Assembly (NCBI GenBank): GCA_964019055.1
Contig: OZ025210.1
Coordinates: 16,315,332 to 16,379,331 of the forward strand
From: Anthopleura xanthogrammica
Taxonomy: Eukaryota > Cnidaria > Anthozoa > Actiniaria > Actiniidae
DNA: 64,000 nucleotides
Reading direction: 5' to 3'
Positions 34,543 through 46,223 of the stretch are shown one piece after another. Every line of letters starts with the position of its first letter. The stretch's first letter is position 1. The position numbers were made by a program, and so were the translations under genes. The notes under the pieces were generated by a model. That model saw only the letters and a list, made by a program, of their open reading frames with translations, was not told the origin of the DNA and searched no databases.

Positions 34543-34684
34543 ATAATTGAACTTCATGTCGTGCAATTTTGGTCTGATATCAAACTTGCGATTACAAATC
34601 ACACTCCCGCTACGCGGTCGTGTGATTTTGTTATCGCGCGTTTGATATCAGACCAAATTGCACTCCACTTAGTTCAATTACCAT
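34543..34684. mobile_element. Palindromic MITE
   Basis: TAATTGAACTTCATGTCGTG, CAATTTTGGTCTGATATCAA is mirrored by TTGATATCAGACCAAATTG, CACTCCACTTAGTTCAATTA, with arms of about 60 bp around CTACGCGG. It directly abuts the previous TIR element. Confidence 0.82.
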
Positions 34685-34756
34685 TATAAATTTTACACCG
34701 TAAAAAAATAAGAAAGATCATAACACTTTGACGGTGCAACTATACAAAGGACGTAT

Positions 34757-35069
34757 CAGGGACCAAGCGTAAACTATATTACGTTGCAGGTGGGGCGGTG
34801 ATTTAAGAGGGGGGGGGGGTATAATTTTCAAATTCAACTGAAAGTGGGGGGTACATTTTTGCATTTTCAAAATACTTGGGTTTCAAAATACTCAGTAACT
34901 CTTTAACAAGGGTACATTTTTTCCTGAATAAGGATGAAAAGGGGGGGGGGGGACATTTTGTAATTGAGACATATTTACGGGTGGGGAGGGTACAAATTAT
35001 ACTTAATTGTTTTTTCAGAAAACCACGCCACCCCCCTCCCCCTGCGACGTAATAAACGATCGGTCCCTA
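34757..35069. mobile_element. MITE with AGGGACC/GGTCCCT ends
   Basis: The left end reads AGGGACCAAGCGTAAACTAT, ATTACGTTGCAGGTGGGG; the right end is the imperfect inverse, CCCCCTGCGACGTAATAAAC, GATCGGTCCCT. The inside has two G runs (about 34811 and 34943) and GGGGTACATTTT-like blocks. Confidence 0.8.
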
Positions 35070-35253
35070 AGTTAACAACAACAAGCTAATTAATGGCAGT
35101 GGCTAACCAGAAAGCCGAACGATTGTGGTCAGATGATGTAACTTTCGCAAGCACTTTGGACAGTCTTTAGTACTGAGTTCTCAGTCAAATTCGATTCTCG
35201 GTTACATAATACACTATAGAAGGCACTGGTGTTCAGGTTTCTCAATAATTATG
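35070..35253. other. Intergenic
   Basis: Nothing recognised. Confidence 0.4.
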
Positions 35254-35508
35254 GCCTTATTTCTACTGCCTTATTTCTACTGCCTTATTTCTACTGCCTT
35301 ATTTCTACTGCCTTATTTCTACTGCCTTATTTCTACTGCCTTATTTCTACTGCCTTATTTCTACTGCCTTATTTCTACTGCCTTATTTCTACTGCCTTAA
35401 TTCTACTGCCTTATTTCTACTGCCTTATTTCTACTGGGTTATTTCTACTGCCTTATTTCTACTGCCTTATTTCTACTGCCTTATTTCTACTGCCTTATTT
35501 CTACTGCT
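35254..35508. repeat. 15-bp tandem minisatellite, 17 copies
   Basis: GCCTTATTTCTACT-type units of exactly 15 bp, 17 copies over 255 bp, with two single-unit variants (TTAATTCTACT near 35400 and GGGTTATTTC near 35436). Because 15 is a multiple of three it leaves one long artificial open frame. Confidence 0.97.
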
Positions 35509-36478
35509 AGTTTGACTTGCAAACTTAATATGTTTCCTACTTTTTCTTCCGATTGATTTTTCTAAAATATGAGTGCAACATCTCGTGTCAGCACCACAAA
35601 GAGTTATAAATTAAATTTTTATTATTAGCAACGCACTTAAACACCTCACTTGTTTTTGCACACAGTGCGCAGAAGCGTTTAAGTAGCCTTTTAGTTTTGA
35701 AGCTAATTTAACGTCTATTTTAAATAGTCCTTGAAGCTTAAAGGAAATGGATCTGCCGGTCCTTGCTAGTGTGCGTTATAGCACGTCACGAAACCAACTG
35801 ACTACCAGACCTCTATTATCTATCCCTCACAAACTTTCTTTCAGTAACCACAAGAAATAGAAAAGAAAAGAAAAATTTATTGAATTGAATTGAATTGAAT
35901 TGAATTGAATGCTGAAAAATGATACTTGAGGAAATGAGAGAATAGCACATGCATGCAGAGCCGACTTGAGAAATCTCACGGTTCAAACTACCAAGTGTTA
36001 TTCAACTTTGCTGTAATGAAGATCATGATCGCACGGTTGCCTGGACGAATAAAACCCAAGCTAATAAATAAAGGCTTTAGGAGACTATAGAAAGTAAAAG
36101 GGTTAGACCCAGCTTACATTCCATGATTGAACTACTGTCCAGTTGAAACCAACTGGTATCGCTTCCTTATTCTAGCTCACTCCTGCTCACTCCGTGGTTT
36201 CGAGCTTAAAACATTTATGGGTCCTAGTTTTGTTTAAAATCATACCATCCCTGTAGTCATCCCTGTACACATTAGATTCACTTGTCCTATCCCCCTATCT
36301 GGCATCACATCAGAAACCCTTGCCCACTCACTACCACATCATCCTCGCGCATCTCCATCCATCCATCCTCAATTTTTTCAGTCGTTTTTCTGACATTTTG
36401 ATACATTTTACTATCCCTGATGATGGGAGCTTAGCCTGAAAGCTAGAATAATTTATCTATATTAAAATACTTGGTTAA
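35509..36478. other. Intergenic
   Basis: It contains a short (AATTG)n run at about 35878-35910. No gene recognised. Confidence 0.45.
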
Positions 36479-36659
36479 ATAGTCCCCTTCACACTTCCCT
36501 GCGCCATCTTGAAAGGTATCCTTGCCTTTGTATCGAAGCGAGGTGAGCTTGCTATGATAGACTCAGACATGTGAATAATTGTCCAAGGTGTTAAAAAGTT
36601 CTCTATCATTGCAAGCTCACCATTCGATGATGGCGCAGAGAACTGTGAAGGGAACTATA
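36479..36659. mobile_element. MITE with ATAGTTCCCTTCACA-type ends
   Basis: ATAGTCCCCTTCACACTTCC, CTGCGCCATCTTG on the left is mirrored by GATGGCGCAGAGAACTGTGA, AGGGAACTATA on the right. Internal blocks match the fragment at 5.34-5.50 kb. Confidence 0.75.
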
Positions 36660-39600
36660 ACTGGAGGGTTCTGAAGGATGACTCTAATCCCATTTCCCAG
36701 CCCAAAATTTTGCAAAATTCCAGTCCCAGTTATAGAGTTAGAGTTAAAGTTAGAGATTTTTCAAAATGCCAATCCAAGTAATGGCTAAATCCCATGCAGT
36801 CCCAGTGCACGAAATCCCATTTTCCTAGCCCCCCAAAAAGGCGAATCCCAGCTCCCATTTTACCCCTTCAAGACCCTCTTACTGGGCAATGATGCAAGAA
36901 CACTACCTTTGGACACTCTCAGTAGCTACAGATAGATGAGTACATGTAACACAGAACATATACCAGAAGTTGTACAAAACAGTTTGGTTTCTATTGATTA
37001 CATACTACAATGTACTACTAATAAGCTATCATGGGTTTGCAGTCTAAGGAATAATGTATCAGTATATTTGCTAATGTAATAACCATGGCAGACAAGGAAG
37101 AACTGAACGGCAACTGAATGATCATCAGAATACAGCACTTTTCACAATCTATCAAACCAGATTTGTTAAGGTCTTTTAAGAATCAAAAATTAGTGTTTCC
37201 TTTAAATAATAACTTATATATTTATATCTTGAACGAATTGGAAAGGACTTCAGTGAAAATTCTTGCACGAAATTCGTTTGAACCGAACGAACAATTCTGG
37301 CAAATTAAAGTCAGATATCTAATTACAGGAATGTTTTATCTAGATTCACAAAAAAATTGACTTACAAAAGTCTTCTCTAACATCTATCACACGTTTGGCC
37401 AATATTTTTTTTATATTTTCCTTAAGATTTTTTTGCATTTAGTTGTCAGTGATTCGGCTTACCAACCTTTCTTTGCATACTTGTATGGCAGTCTGACAGT
37501 GTTGTTCTTTTATAACCAGCCATCAGATGCAACAACCTTGCTCTTAGTAACTCAGGGATTAACCGCCACATTTGGGGAGTGTTATCAGTGAAGTTTTGAT
37601 AATTTTGTTCAGTTGTTAGTCAAGTTTTTCTTCTCGAAAGTGAGTCTAAGCCTGAGCAGATGTATCGTAACTGACCAACTAGAACATGACTGTTGTGTAC
37701 GTAACCACACAATACAATACATTCGTGTAATAATCAAATAATCTTCACTAATAGCTCAGTGTATGATGAAACTAGAGTGTATGTATGGCGTTCTCACGGG
37801 TTAAACTTGCATTTTTTAGACTGTATATACATGTATAGGAGGCACCCATGTTTGATGCTTAAAGAATATAGGTCAGCAAGACCAGATTCGCTTTGAGCTT
37901 GAGCTCGAACTCAGTGGAGTATAATTGAGCGGATGGCTAGCCTAACTACTCAATATTACTGATTAGGAACTTTCTTCTGTTATCATGTTTATTGTCAGTC
38001 TACCTACCAAGATAACTTGAACTACTAAAACATGTTAAACCCTAAAGACCTAGGGTTTACCAGCAACGATCATTTTTAGACATAAGCCGTGTGGCGTTTC
38101 GTGCCAATTTTCTACGGCTTTTGTCGTTATAACGAAAAAAAATTTTTTTTTTCTTCAGTTGTCTAACGCCTGCAGTACTTGATAAGGTTTATTTCCTCAG
38201 TAGTGTTGACGTGTACATATGTTATTTGGAAGAAAACACGTTCGTGCATGACTGAGATCCGTGCGACAGTCTGAGAATCAAGAGAGAAAGAGGAAAAAGA
38301 AATAGAAAGAACCAAGTCTCTTCCAGACACACCCGAACTGACAAGACAATTAAAGTTAGTGTAACAAATAACGCGACTCAAATCTCCTTGAAAAAAATCT
38401 TTGAATGGAACCTATTCTTATATCACTGCTCGAGAATTTATCCATGCCCCGCGCCCGGCTTTAATACGTGGAGAAATCCCGAACATTTTGTATTCGAATC
38501 CGACCACATCGCTTACAATCTTCCGGCTCGAACAATAAATAGGAAATCCTCTTACAGGAAGCCAGACCCGAGGTCTTAATAAGTAAAGTAAAAAAACATT
38601 ATTTTAATAGAAAAATATGACATGGATTATTGCTGCAGGAAAAGTTTCAAGTTAGAATATGACAACAATTTATTGTTAACAATGGCAAGACAAATGGCTG
38701 TGGAGGAAGAACCGCTTTGACATGACACTCACTACAGACTGACGTAGTCATGTACGCGTGATGCTAACATTTACGGCTTCATACTGCAATCACTTTGGAA
38801 ATTTTTTATATATTTACTAAAGCATTAGGCTCGCATTTCGTGTATCTAATTAAAAGGGTATTTTGTCGATTTTCTGATTTGTGAGGAAGAAATTCGTAAA
38901 GGACATTGAGAACGTAGCTAAACTTTTTAAAGGCATTTTTGTGCAAAAAAAAATCATATACCTATGATTTTACATATATCCATACACCTAAAATTGTAGC
39001 TTTTTCATACATTGGGTTTTCAAAGAATAATATTGACGAAGAAAATAATAAAGAAGTCAAAGACCAGTGAAAAAAATGAGAAGAATGGCGCAATGAGTAT
39101 ACTTAGAATTAGAAGGGAAAAAACTATTGAACAAGTAATGTTCCTAATGCCTTGAAAATATCTTATGAGTTTTTTTAAGTTAAAATTGGAGTGTTATTTG
39201 GTTAGGAATGATCTACGAGATTACTCACCATCAGGCAGCAAATACCAGAGAAGATTTTAGAAGAGCTTAGTGATCAAGAGTCCAACCCAGTCAATGGTTA
39301 AACAAGAAGGATATTTATTTTTACGTATCATTTATATGCATAAGCTCATAATTAGTACTTGAAGTTCTTATGTAAACATTGCGAGAGCCTTCAATCAAAC
39401 TACAGACGGCAATATTGAAGTGAGCTGAGCTGAACTTCATAAAAAAACATTTCATTTTCCTTGAATGAGACAAAAAGTAAAAGCGAATGCTTTCGTTTTA
39501 ACCTTTTCAAATTGGTGCCAAACATTTTTGGGAATGGTGTTTTCAAGACTTGCTGAAAAAACTGCTGAGATGGACGTGGGGTCGAGATATCCAATTCTCG

Positions 39601-41875
39601 AGACTTTGGTTCTAAACAGCCGAACAACTGTACTTCCTTGTAATTTTGATACAAATCACCTTTCTTCGACCCACGAGATTGTTCTCTGATTTTTAACACG
39701 TATCATTTTGGAGTAGGTTGATTTACTGGGGGAGGGGTGGGTGGGAAGGCGTCAGAAGGACTTATTTTCATTCCTGCGGTTTTCTTGCCACATGTACAAC
39801 GATTCATGTTTGAGTGATAAATATGACACTAGCTTCCTGAGCTGTTTTCATTTTCTAAGAAATCTTATCACGACTTACTTAAACAACATCAAAACAGAAC
39901 ATTCGTACTTAGATTTTAATTATACGAAGGATTGTGATTGGCTGATCATCTGGCTCATCTTTCACTTCTCATCCAAAAGATAATTAGACGATTCAGCAAA
40001 CGAAATTGTATTAGATATTGATTCTAACTCTCTTTCTCGGTCTATAATAAACAAAACAAAGGGAAAGAGACAGAGTAACGAAGAAGATTCACTTTAAAAA
40101 ATATATATATACATATAGTTTCCAATGCAGCTCAATTCAGACGACAAAACAAAATTTGAAATGAAAGAATTGTAATTCATTGTTTTGTTGTCTGGATTAA
40201 GCGGCTCTGGGAATAGCTGCACTGAAGGGATCTACAGAAACAAGATGAACTAGAATTGAGAGGAAGATCAGTCATAGAGGCACGGAGTACTACATCCCTG
40301 CTAGGTAAGTTAGACTTGAAGATGGAAGATAGGAATAAACCCCAAGCGAGCATCAAAAACTGTTGAATTTGTTGTGGCAGAGTTTAAGGAAAAATTAGAA
40401 TAGTTGCATGAAAAATCGAGGTGTAAATTTGTGCAAGGCTCTCGCATATCTGAAGTAGATCCTTCTCATCGTTGTCTTGCAGACCGCTGACTATCATTCT
40501 TTTCAAAACTCAAAATGGAATTGGAAGGGATTTGCAGTCGTTGCCATGAAGAAAACTGAACTCAGTGATGAAACTACGATAAACATGGCGGTTAATATAG
40601 AAAAATAGGCTAATGATAAATCATTTGCTAAATTAAACCAAGGCGGGCCAGAAAACCAGCCATAGTAGATGATATGATAGAAATATAACGTAATTTAACC
40701 TCCACGTTCATATATGCAGGTAAATCACAAACCATACTGAAGGCTGTATACACTAGCCATGGCGTACTACACTTATATACGTATACCTATTATAGGCAAC
40801 CATTACTCGTTTCAACTCGGGGGGGAAAAAGAGAAAAATCCATAGCCAGAGAATATTTCAAGAGTATTTCATTTCAAAAACAACTTGAACGAATTCTCTT
40901 GTTATTTCAGCTTTTATCTTGACTCAATTGCTTTTTTTCTGTGGTTTGTTCTAAGTTGTTGTAAGTAAAGCATGTTAAAAACAACCACAGCACATCAGTC
41001 ACTGCTCTTTCAGAAATTATCAGCATAGTTGTTTCATTTTTAGTAAAAACAAAAGCTAGTAACTATAAATAATGTTTGCTAGCTATAAACGTTTATTCTA
41101 CGGCTGTAAAATAGAGTAGAAAATGTAAAAGTGAGGTTTTTAAGATAGATATCTAAGGTTATGCTTTACTGTTAGTGTTCAATGGTACATGTTCTGTCCA
41201 TCTCATTCAGATCAAGCTGATCCATGTACAAATGAGTCAGTGGTATTTGGGTACAGCGGTGGCTGTGTGGAATTCATAAGGAGTCCATTATTGGATACTA
41301 AAACATCAAACAAAACTCGATCATTGGTTTGATGTGGGTTTTTTTTTTTTACTCCTTTTAAGTCCAAGTGTCCAAGTGGTCGAATACCGCTGTGTTCCAT
41401 GATTACAGACTCATTTACTCAGAATTAGCCTCGTTTCAGTGTCAGAATATTCACAAATACCAACGGTAAAGTAAAGAATGCACAAATTCAACAATACAAA
41501 CACTTTGAAATCTACGGACCTTCACTACAAGGGACGCTTGAATATATTCTACACAAAATCCCTTCGCAACATAGACGGTGTTGAACGTCCTCATGCAACA
41601 TGTACACTGGTGTAAGGGGTCGTGTAAGCTATGCTTGCCGCAAGTAGTAAGTGATATCCTTCAAATACCAATTAGTTTCAGGCACAAATGTTGTTAAAAA
41701 ATAAACCCACAATTTCACCCCCTGCGTAGAGCAGCTACCAAAGCAGAATCGGGTACAAACCCTAGCTTGCCATAATCACTTTCGACTGATATTCCAGCCG
41801 AGATTCTGAGTATTGCCATAATGATCTGGTATTTCCAAATTTGAAATAGAAATAGAAAAAAAAAAGAAAAAAAGG
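36660..41875. other. Intergenic
   Basis: About 5.2 kb without a supportable gene. Short open frames (for example 37118-37360, 39400-39699, 41212-41400) have no domain or splice context. A short inverted pair, CAGACGACAAAACAA and TTGTTTTGTTGTCTGG, lies near 40138-40194. Confidence 0.4.
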
Positions 41876-41879
41876 AATA

Positions 41880-42330
41880 GAAAATAAGAGCTCGACGAGG
41901 TATAATGTCGAGGTCACCCATCCATGTACTAACCTCCCTCATCCGAGCTTGACTCAGTCAGTCTTTGAAGCTCAAGTTTTTTCCACTCGGCCACGATTTT
42001 TATATATTAACACAACAATGGCCGTGAAAACAATGCACACGATAGACTAGACTTTTTAACATCACATTTTCCATCGATTCCGTGCGTGGCAGGTGGTGCA
42101 AGGGATTAGCTGTAGATATGGTCTGGGGGCCGGCTAGTCTCTCCCCTGATGCTTCGGCTAGAACATCGTCCTGCGTAATCCGTACAAACAAGGGCAGAAG
42201 GACATAATTGCCGTCAGGTCCGAAGTCCATACCACGCCTCAGCTCTGCGGATGTCTCGGGGGTATGGCACGGTGGGGAATCGATTATTTTGGATATTTTT
42301 TGATGGACTTATCAAGTTCGTATCCCATCA
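41880..42330 (-). mobile_element. Composite SINE-like element, copy 2
   Basis: Inverted relative to copy 1 at 2.87-3.35 kb and nearly identical to it: the central 76-codon frame differs by one residue. The 5S-like end (GTCACCCATCCATGTACTAA on the plus strand) is at 41920 and the box-A-like GTGCCATACC complement at about 42260. A degenerate box B (AAGTTCGTATCCCAT) is near 42315. Confidence 0.7.
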
Positions 42331-42850
42331 TGTACACATAAGTCTTTTTAAGTTTTTTTTTTTTTTTTTTGCTTATCTTTGCTTTTTTATTTGTTTGTTT
42401 GTTGATTTTTAGTTTGTTTGTTGATTTTTAGTTCAATTTAGATTTTTTTGTCTCCAAATCATTCATTGAATTCACTGGTATTGTTTATTGAATAAGTCCC
42501 ATTCCTTTACTGATTCATCTGTGGTCAGTCTCGTCATTATCTCTACGAGTAGCAGTTACAGCAAGTTGAGACTTCTTCTCTAGAATCTTCTAGAATCCTG
42601 CTACCTGATTGGTTCGCTCTGAGCCTGTTCTGATTCGCTAATATATGAGTATACTGCATCCGCATCAGTGACAATTTTTCAAAATATGACCACAAAGGCA
42701 TTCGTTTTATTCGCCTTTTATCAGAATGGAAAGACTAATCATTTCCATCTCGATGCGAATACCATATAAGGTCATATAACATTAATTCTTACCATTTTAA
42801 GTTAACAATGTTTAGCGTTACGAAACAAACGAAATAGTCTACAAGGCTAA
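42331..42850. repeat. Segmental duplication, unit A
   Basis: Blocks here recur, diverged and in order, at 45.25-45.96 kb: ATTCACTGGTA, TGTGGTCAGTCTCGTCA, CTTCTTCTCTAGAAT, TATGACCACAAA and CAATGTTTAGCGTTA. Together with the adjoining composite elements this marks an old tandem duplication of about 1.1-1.4 kb. Confidence 0.65.
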
Positions 42851-42928
42851 TTCAAGTTGTACGTGTCATTTCTCACCTCGACATGCACCAGCTATAGATA
42901 TAAAATAAAAAACTGCCCTATTTCCCGT

Positions 42929-44362
42929 TCATCCAATCTATCTCGTGTCCATTGTATTCTTATGCCTTCATCCAATCCATCTCGTGCACATTCTTATTCC
43001 TATGCCTTCATCCAATCCATCTCGTGCACATTCTTATTCCTATGCCTTCATCCAATCCATCTCGTGTACATTCTTATTCCTATGCCTTCATCCAATCCAT
43101 CTCGTGTACATTCTTATTCCTATGCCTTCATCCAATCCATCTCGTGTACATTCTTATTCCTATGCCTTCATCCAATCCATCTCGTGTACATTCTTATTCC
43201 TATGCCTTCATCCAATCCATCTCGTGTACATTCTTATTCCTATGCGTTCATCCAATCCATCTCGTGTACATTCTTATTCCTTTGCCTTCATCCAATCCAT
43301 CTCGTGCACATTCTTATTCCTATGCCTTCATCCAATCCATCTCGTGTACATTCTTATTCCTATGCCTTCATCCAATCCATCTCGTGTACATTCTTATTCC
43401 TATGCCTACATCCAATCCATCTTGTGCACATTCTTGTTCCTTTGCCTTCATCCAATCCATCTCGTGTACATTCTTATTCCTATGCCTTCATCCAATCCAT
43501 CTCATGTACATTCTTATTCCTATGCCTTCATCCAATCCACCTCGTGTATATTCTTATTCCTATACCTTCATCCAATCCATCTCGTGTCCATTCTTATTCT
43601 GATACGCCCATCCAATCCATCTCGTGTCCATTCTTAATCCTATGCCTTCATCCAATCTATCTCGTGCTTATTCTTATTCTTATTCCCATACGCCCATCCA
43701 ATCCATCTCGTGTACATTCTTATTCCTATGCCTTCATCCAATCCATCTCGTAAACATTTTTGTTTCTATGCCTTCATCGAATCCATCACGCGCTTATTCT
43801 TATTCTTATTCCTTTGCGTCCATCCAATCCATCTCGTGTACATTCTTATTCCTATGCCTTCATCCAATCCATCTCGTGTACATTCTTATTCCTATGCCTA
43901 CATCCAATCCATCTCGTGCACATTCTTATTCCTATACCTTCATCCAATCCATCTCGTGTACATTCTTATTCCTATGCCTTCATCCAATCCATCTCGTGTA
44001 CATTCTTATTTCTATGCCTTCATCCAATCCATCTCGTGTACATTCTTATTCCTTTGCCTTCATCCAATCCATCTCGTGTACATTCTCATTCCTTTGCCTT
44101 CATCCAACCCATCTCGTGTACATTCTTATTCCTATGCCTTCATCCAATCCATCTCGTGTACATTCTTATTCCTTTGCCTTCATCCAATCCATCTCGTGTA
44201 CATTCTTATTCCTAGTCCTTCATGCAATCGATCTCGTTCATATTCGTAATACTATACGCCCATCCAATCTATCTCGTTTACATTCTTATTCCTATGCGTT
44301 CATCCAATCCATCTTGTGTACATTCTTATTCCTATGCGTTCATCGAATCCATCACCTTTTTT
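42929..44362 (+). repeat. 40-bp tandem repeat, array 1
   Basis: About 35 copies of a 40-bp unit (TCATCCAATCCATCTCGTGT, ACATTCTTATTCCTATGCCT). Copies differ by few bases, with a short insertion near 43675-43690 and 43800. None of the three forward frames of the unit contains a stop, and 40 is not a multiple of three, so every forward frame stays open for hundreds of codons; these are not genes. The same unit forms array 2 at 48.08-49.65 kb. Confidence 0.97.
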
Positions 44363-44804
44363 TGCACCCTTTTTGATCATTGTTTCTCTCCTCACTTGTT
44401 TCTCATCTTCCTTCGTCCTCTGTGTCGCACCATGTTTTTCGCACCTTGATTCGCCCCTTGTTTCGTTATTGATGTATAATTAACGAATCAGAATGGAGAA
44501 TGTGGAACGAATCATTGCGAATTGAACCAATCAGCACAAAGCGAGAAAACCAAGAACTGATCGAGTACTTCTGAGATTTTGTCATCAGCCAGAAAAATTT
44601 TGGAACAGATGCATGGAAATCCGCTGAAACTGCACATAGCACCTGGTTGCTAGATGGGAAACAGTTACGCAATGACGAACTGCAATCAAATACAGCATTT
44701 GTTCGATATGATTTTTTCTAGTATTTCGAATTCGAAAGAGAGAAAAAAGAGAAATGAAAAGAAAGAAACTGTGAAAAAAAGGAAAAAAGGAATATAAAGT
44801 TGCA
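44363..44804. other. Intergenic spacer after array 1
   Basis: No gene recognised. It ends in an A/G-rich stretch (44738-44790) that corresponds to the A-rich flank of composite copy 2. Confidence 0.4.
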
Positions 44805-45240
44805 GCTTGACAAGCTATAATATTTAGGTCACCCATCAATGTACTAACCTCCCTCATCCGAGCTTGACTCTTTCAATCTTTGAAGCTCAAGTTTTTTCCA
44901 CACACTATAGACTAAAGACGGCACTATGTGTTTTACTACCAGTGACTCTCAAGTAAACTCACCAAAACTCTACTACAACATATATTTTGGTAATAAAAAT
45001 CACTTACTAATTGAAAATGGCATTACCTTACAGGATAGTAATTTCGTATTTTAAATTAATCCTGGGTCGACGTCATTTCATTTGCATTTTCAAATTTTAA
45101 ACCTTTCTATCTCTGAAATGAGAAGTCCATATCCTGTAAAACTGTGCCATCGTATCATACTCTACATGTAGAAGTGATTTTCAAACTAAATCGTCAGGGT
45201 TGATAGGCACTTCACTCTAAGTTCGAATCCCACCGTATAT
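44805..45240 (-). mobile_element. Composite SINE-like element, copy 3 (internally deleted)
   Basis: The 5S-like end (GTCACCCATCAATGTACTAA on the plus strand) and the TTTTTTCCAC block match copies 1 and 2. The piece between the box-A-like end and CACTATAGACTA is lost, apparently at a GTG microhomology. A box-B-like AGTTCGAATCCCACCGTA lies at about 45210-45230, pointing outward as in the other copies. More diverged than copies 1 and 2, so older. Confidence 0.6.
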
Positions 45241-45244
45241 ATAC

Positions 45245-45350
45245 ATCATTTTGGTTTTGTTTTGTTTGTTTTTTGTTTTTTGTTTTGTTTTTGTTTTTGT
45301 TTTTGTTTTTGTTTTTGTTTTTGTTTTTATTTTATTTTATTCTATTTTAT
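45245..45350. repeat. (TTTTTG)n-type low-complexity tract
   Basis: A T/G-rich run following the box-B-like end of composite copy 3, resembling a SINE tail. Confidence 0.85.
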
Positions 45351-45960
45351 TTTTAGTTTTTTTCTTTCTTCAAATTGTTTATTGGATTCACTGGTAAGGT
45401 TTTTAGAAATATTAGCTGATGCACTTGTGGTCAGTCTCATCACGATCAGCTGTCTAGTTAAACTTATACGCACTATATCTATAGTAACATATACAGTCAT
45501 ACACAAGTGACACTTATGAGCGGCAAACAGAAAATCCTTTTAACTTTTATTAAGTGTTGAGGAAGAGAATCTGTCATGCATTAAAACGAAGAAGAAAGGA
45601 AGGAAGAAAGAAAGGAAGAAAGGAAGGAAAAAAGAAAGAAAGAAAGAAAGAAAGAAAGAGTGGAAAAGCAGCGTGTACTTTCACTTACTTGAACTACTGA
45701 CATGACTGAGAACCTGCTGGAGCAAGTTGATAAAGATACTTCTTCTCTAGAATTCTCTAGAACCCTAGCTGCTAACTTATGGTTCCCTAATCTACGCCGC
45801 AGATGATTTCAATATCGATAAGTTGGAACTGCTACAGCATGCACCCATGCAATTCATGTGACAATCTTTCAACTTTGACCACAAACAAGAGTGATGATTC
45901 AATAATCAAATCACAAACAGCTCACAATGTTTAACCTTAGAAAACGAAAAATAAAATATT
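45351..45960. repeat. Segmental duplication, unit B
   Basis: The counterpart of 42331-42850, interrupted by about 200 bp that include a GA-rich microsatellite (45594-45660, GAAAGAAAGAAAG). The end of the unit (CAATGTTTAACCTTAG) leads within 270 bp to the 3' end of the broken GPCR. Confidence 0.6.
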
Positions 45961-46223
45961 GTCTTTATAACTGCTGGTAATAACGGTTGAGCAGTTAGTG
46001 AGGGTATTCCATCACGAGCAAGCACTGTTTGCAAGCCATTCTAAAGCAAATAGTTAAAAATGTTTTAAAATTAATATTTAAAATTATTATTATTATATAA
46101 TCTAGACTGGACTCTTTTTTTTATATAAAAGTTGTTCACATGCTGAAGGTTCGATAACGTAATTGTTTCAATCATCAGAATAAAGTGCTCGAGTTGCAAG
46201 CAGATAAGAAAGCTGATAAGTTG

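Noticed and set aside
35229..35510. 93-codon open frame
   Set aside because: Produced by the 15-bp minisatellite; no domain beyond repeats.
37118..37360. 80-codon plus-strand gene
   Set aside because: Low-complexity AT-rich composition, no domain and no neighbouring exon that joins in phase.
42857..44449. Several overlapping open frames of 150-298 codons, repetitive Ser/Pro/His-rich translations
   Set aside because: They come from the 40-bp tandem repeat, which has no stop in any forward frame. All three frames are open at once, and no start context, splice signal or domain supports coding.
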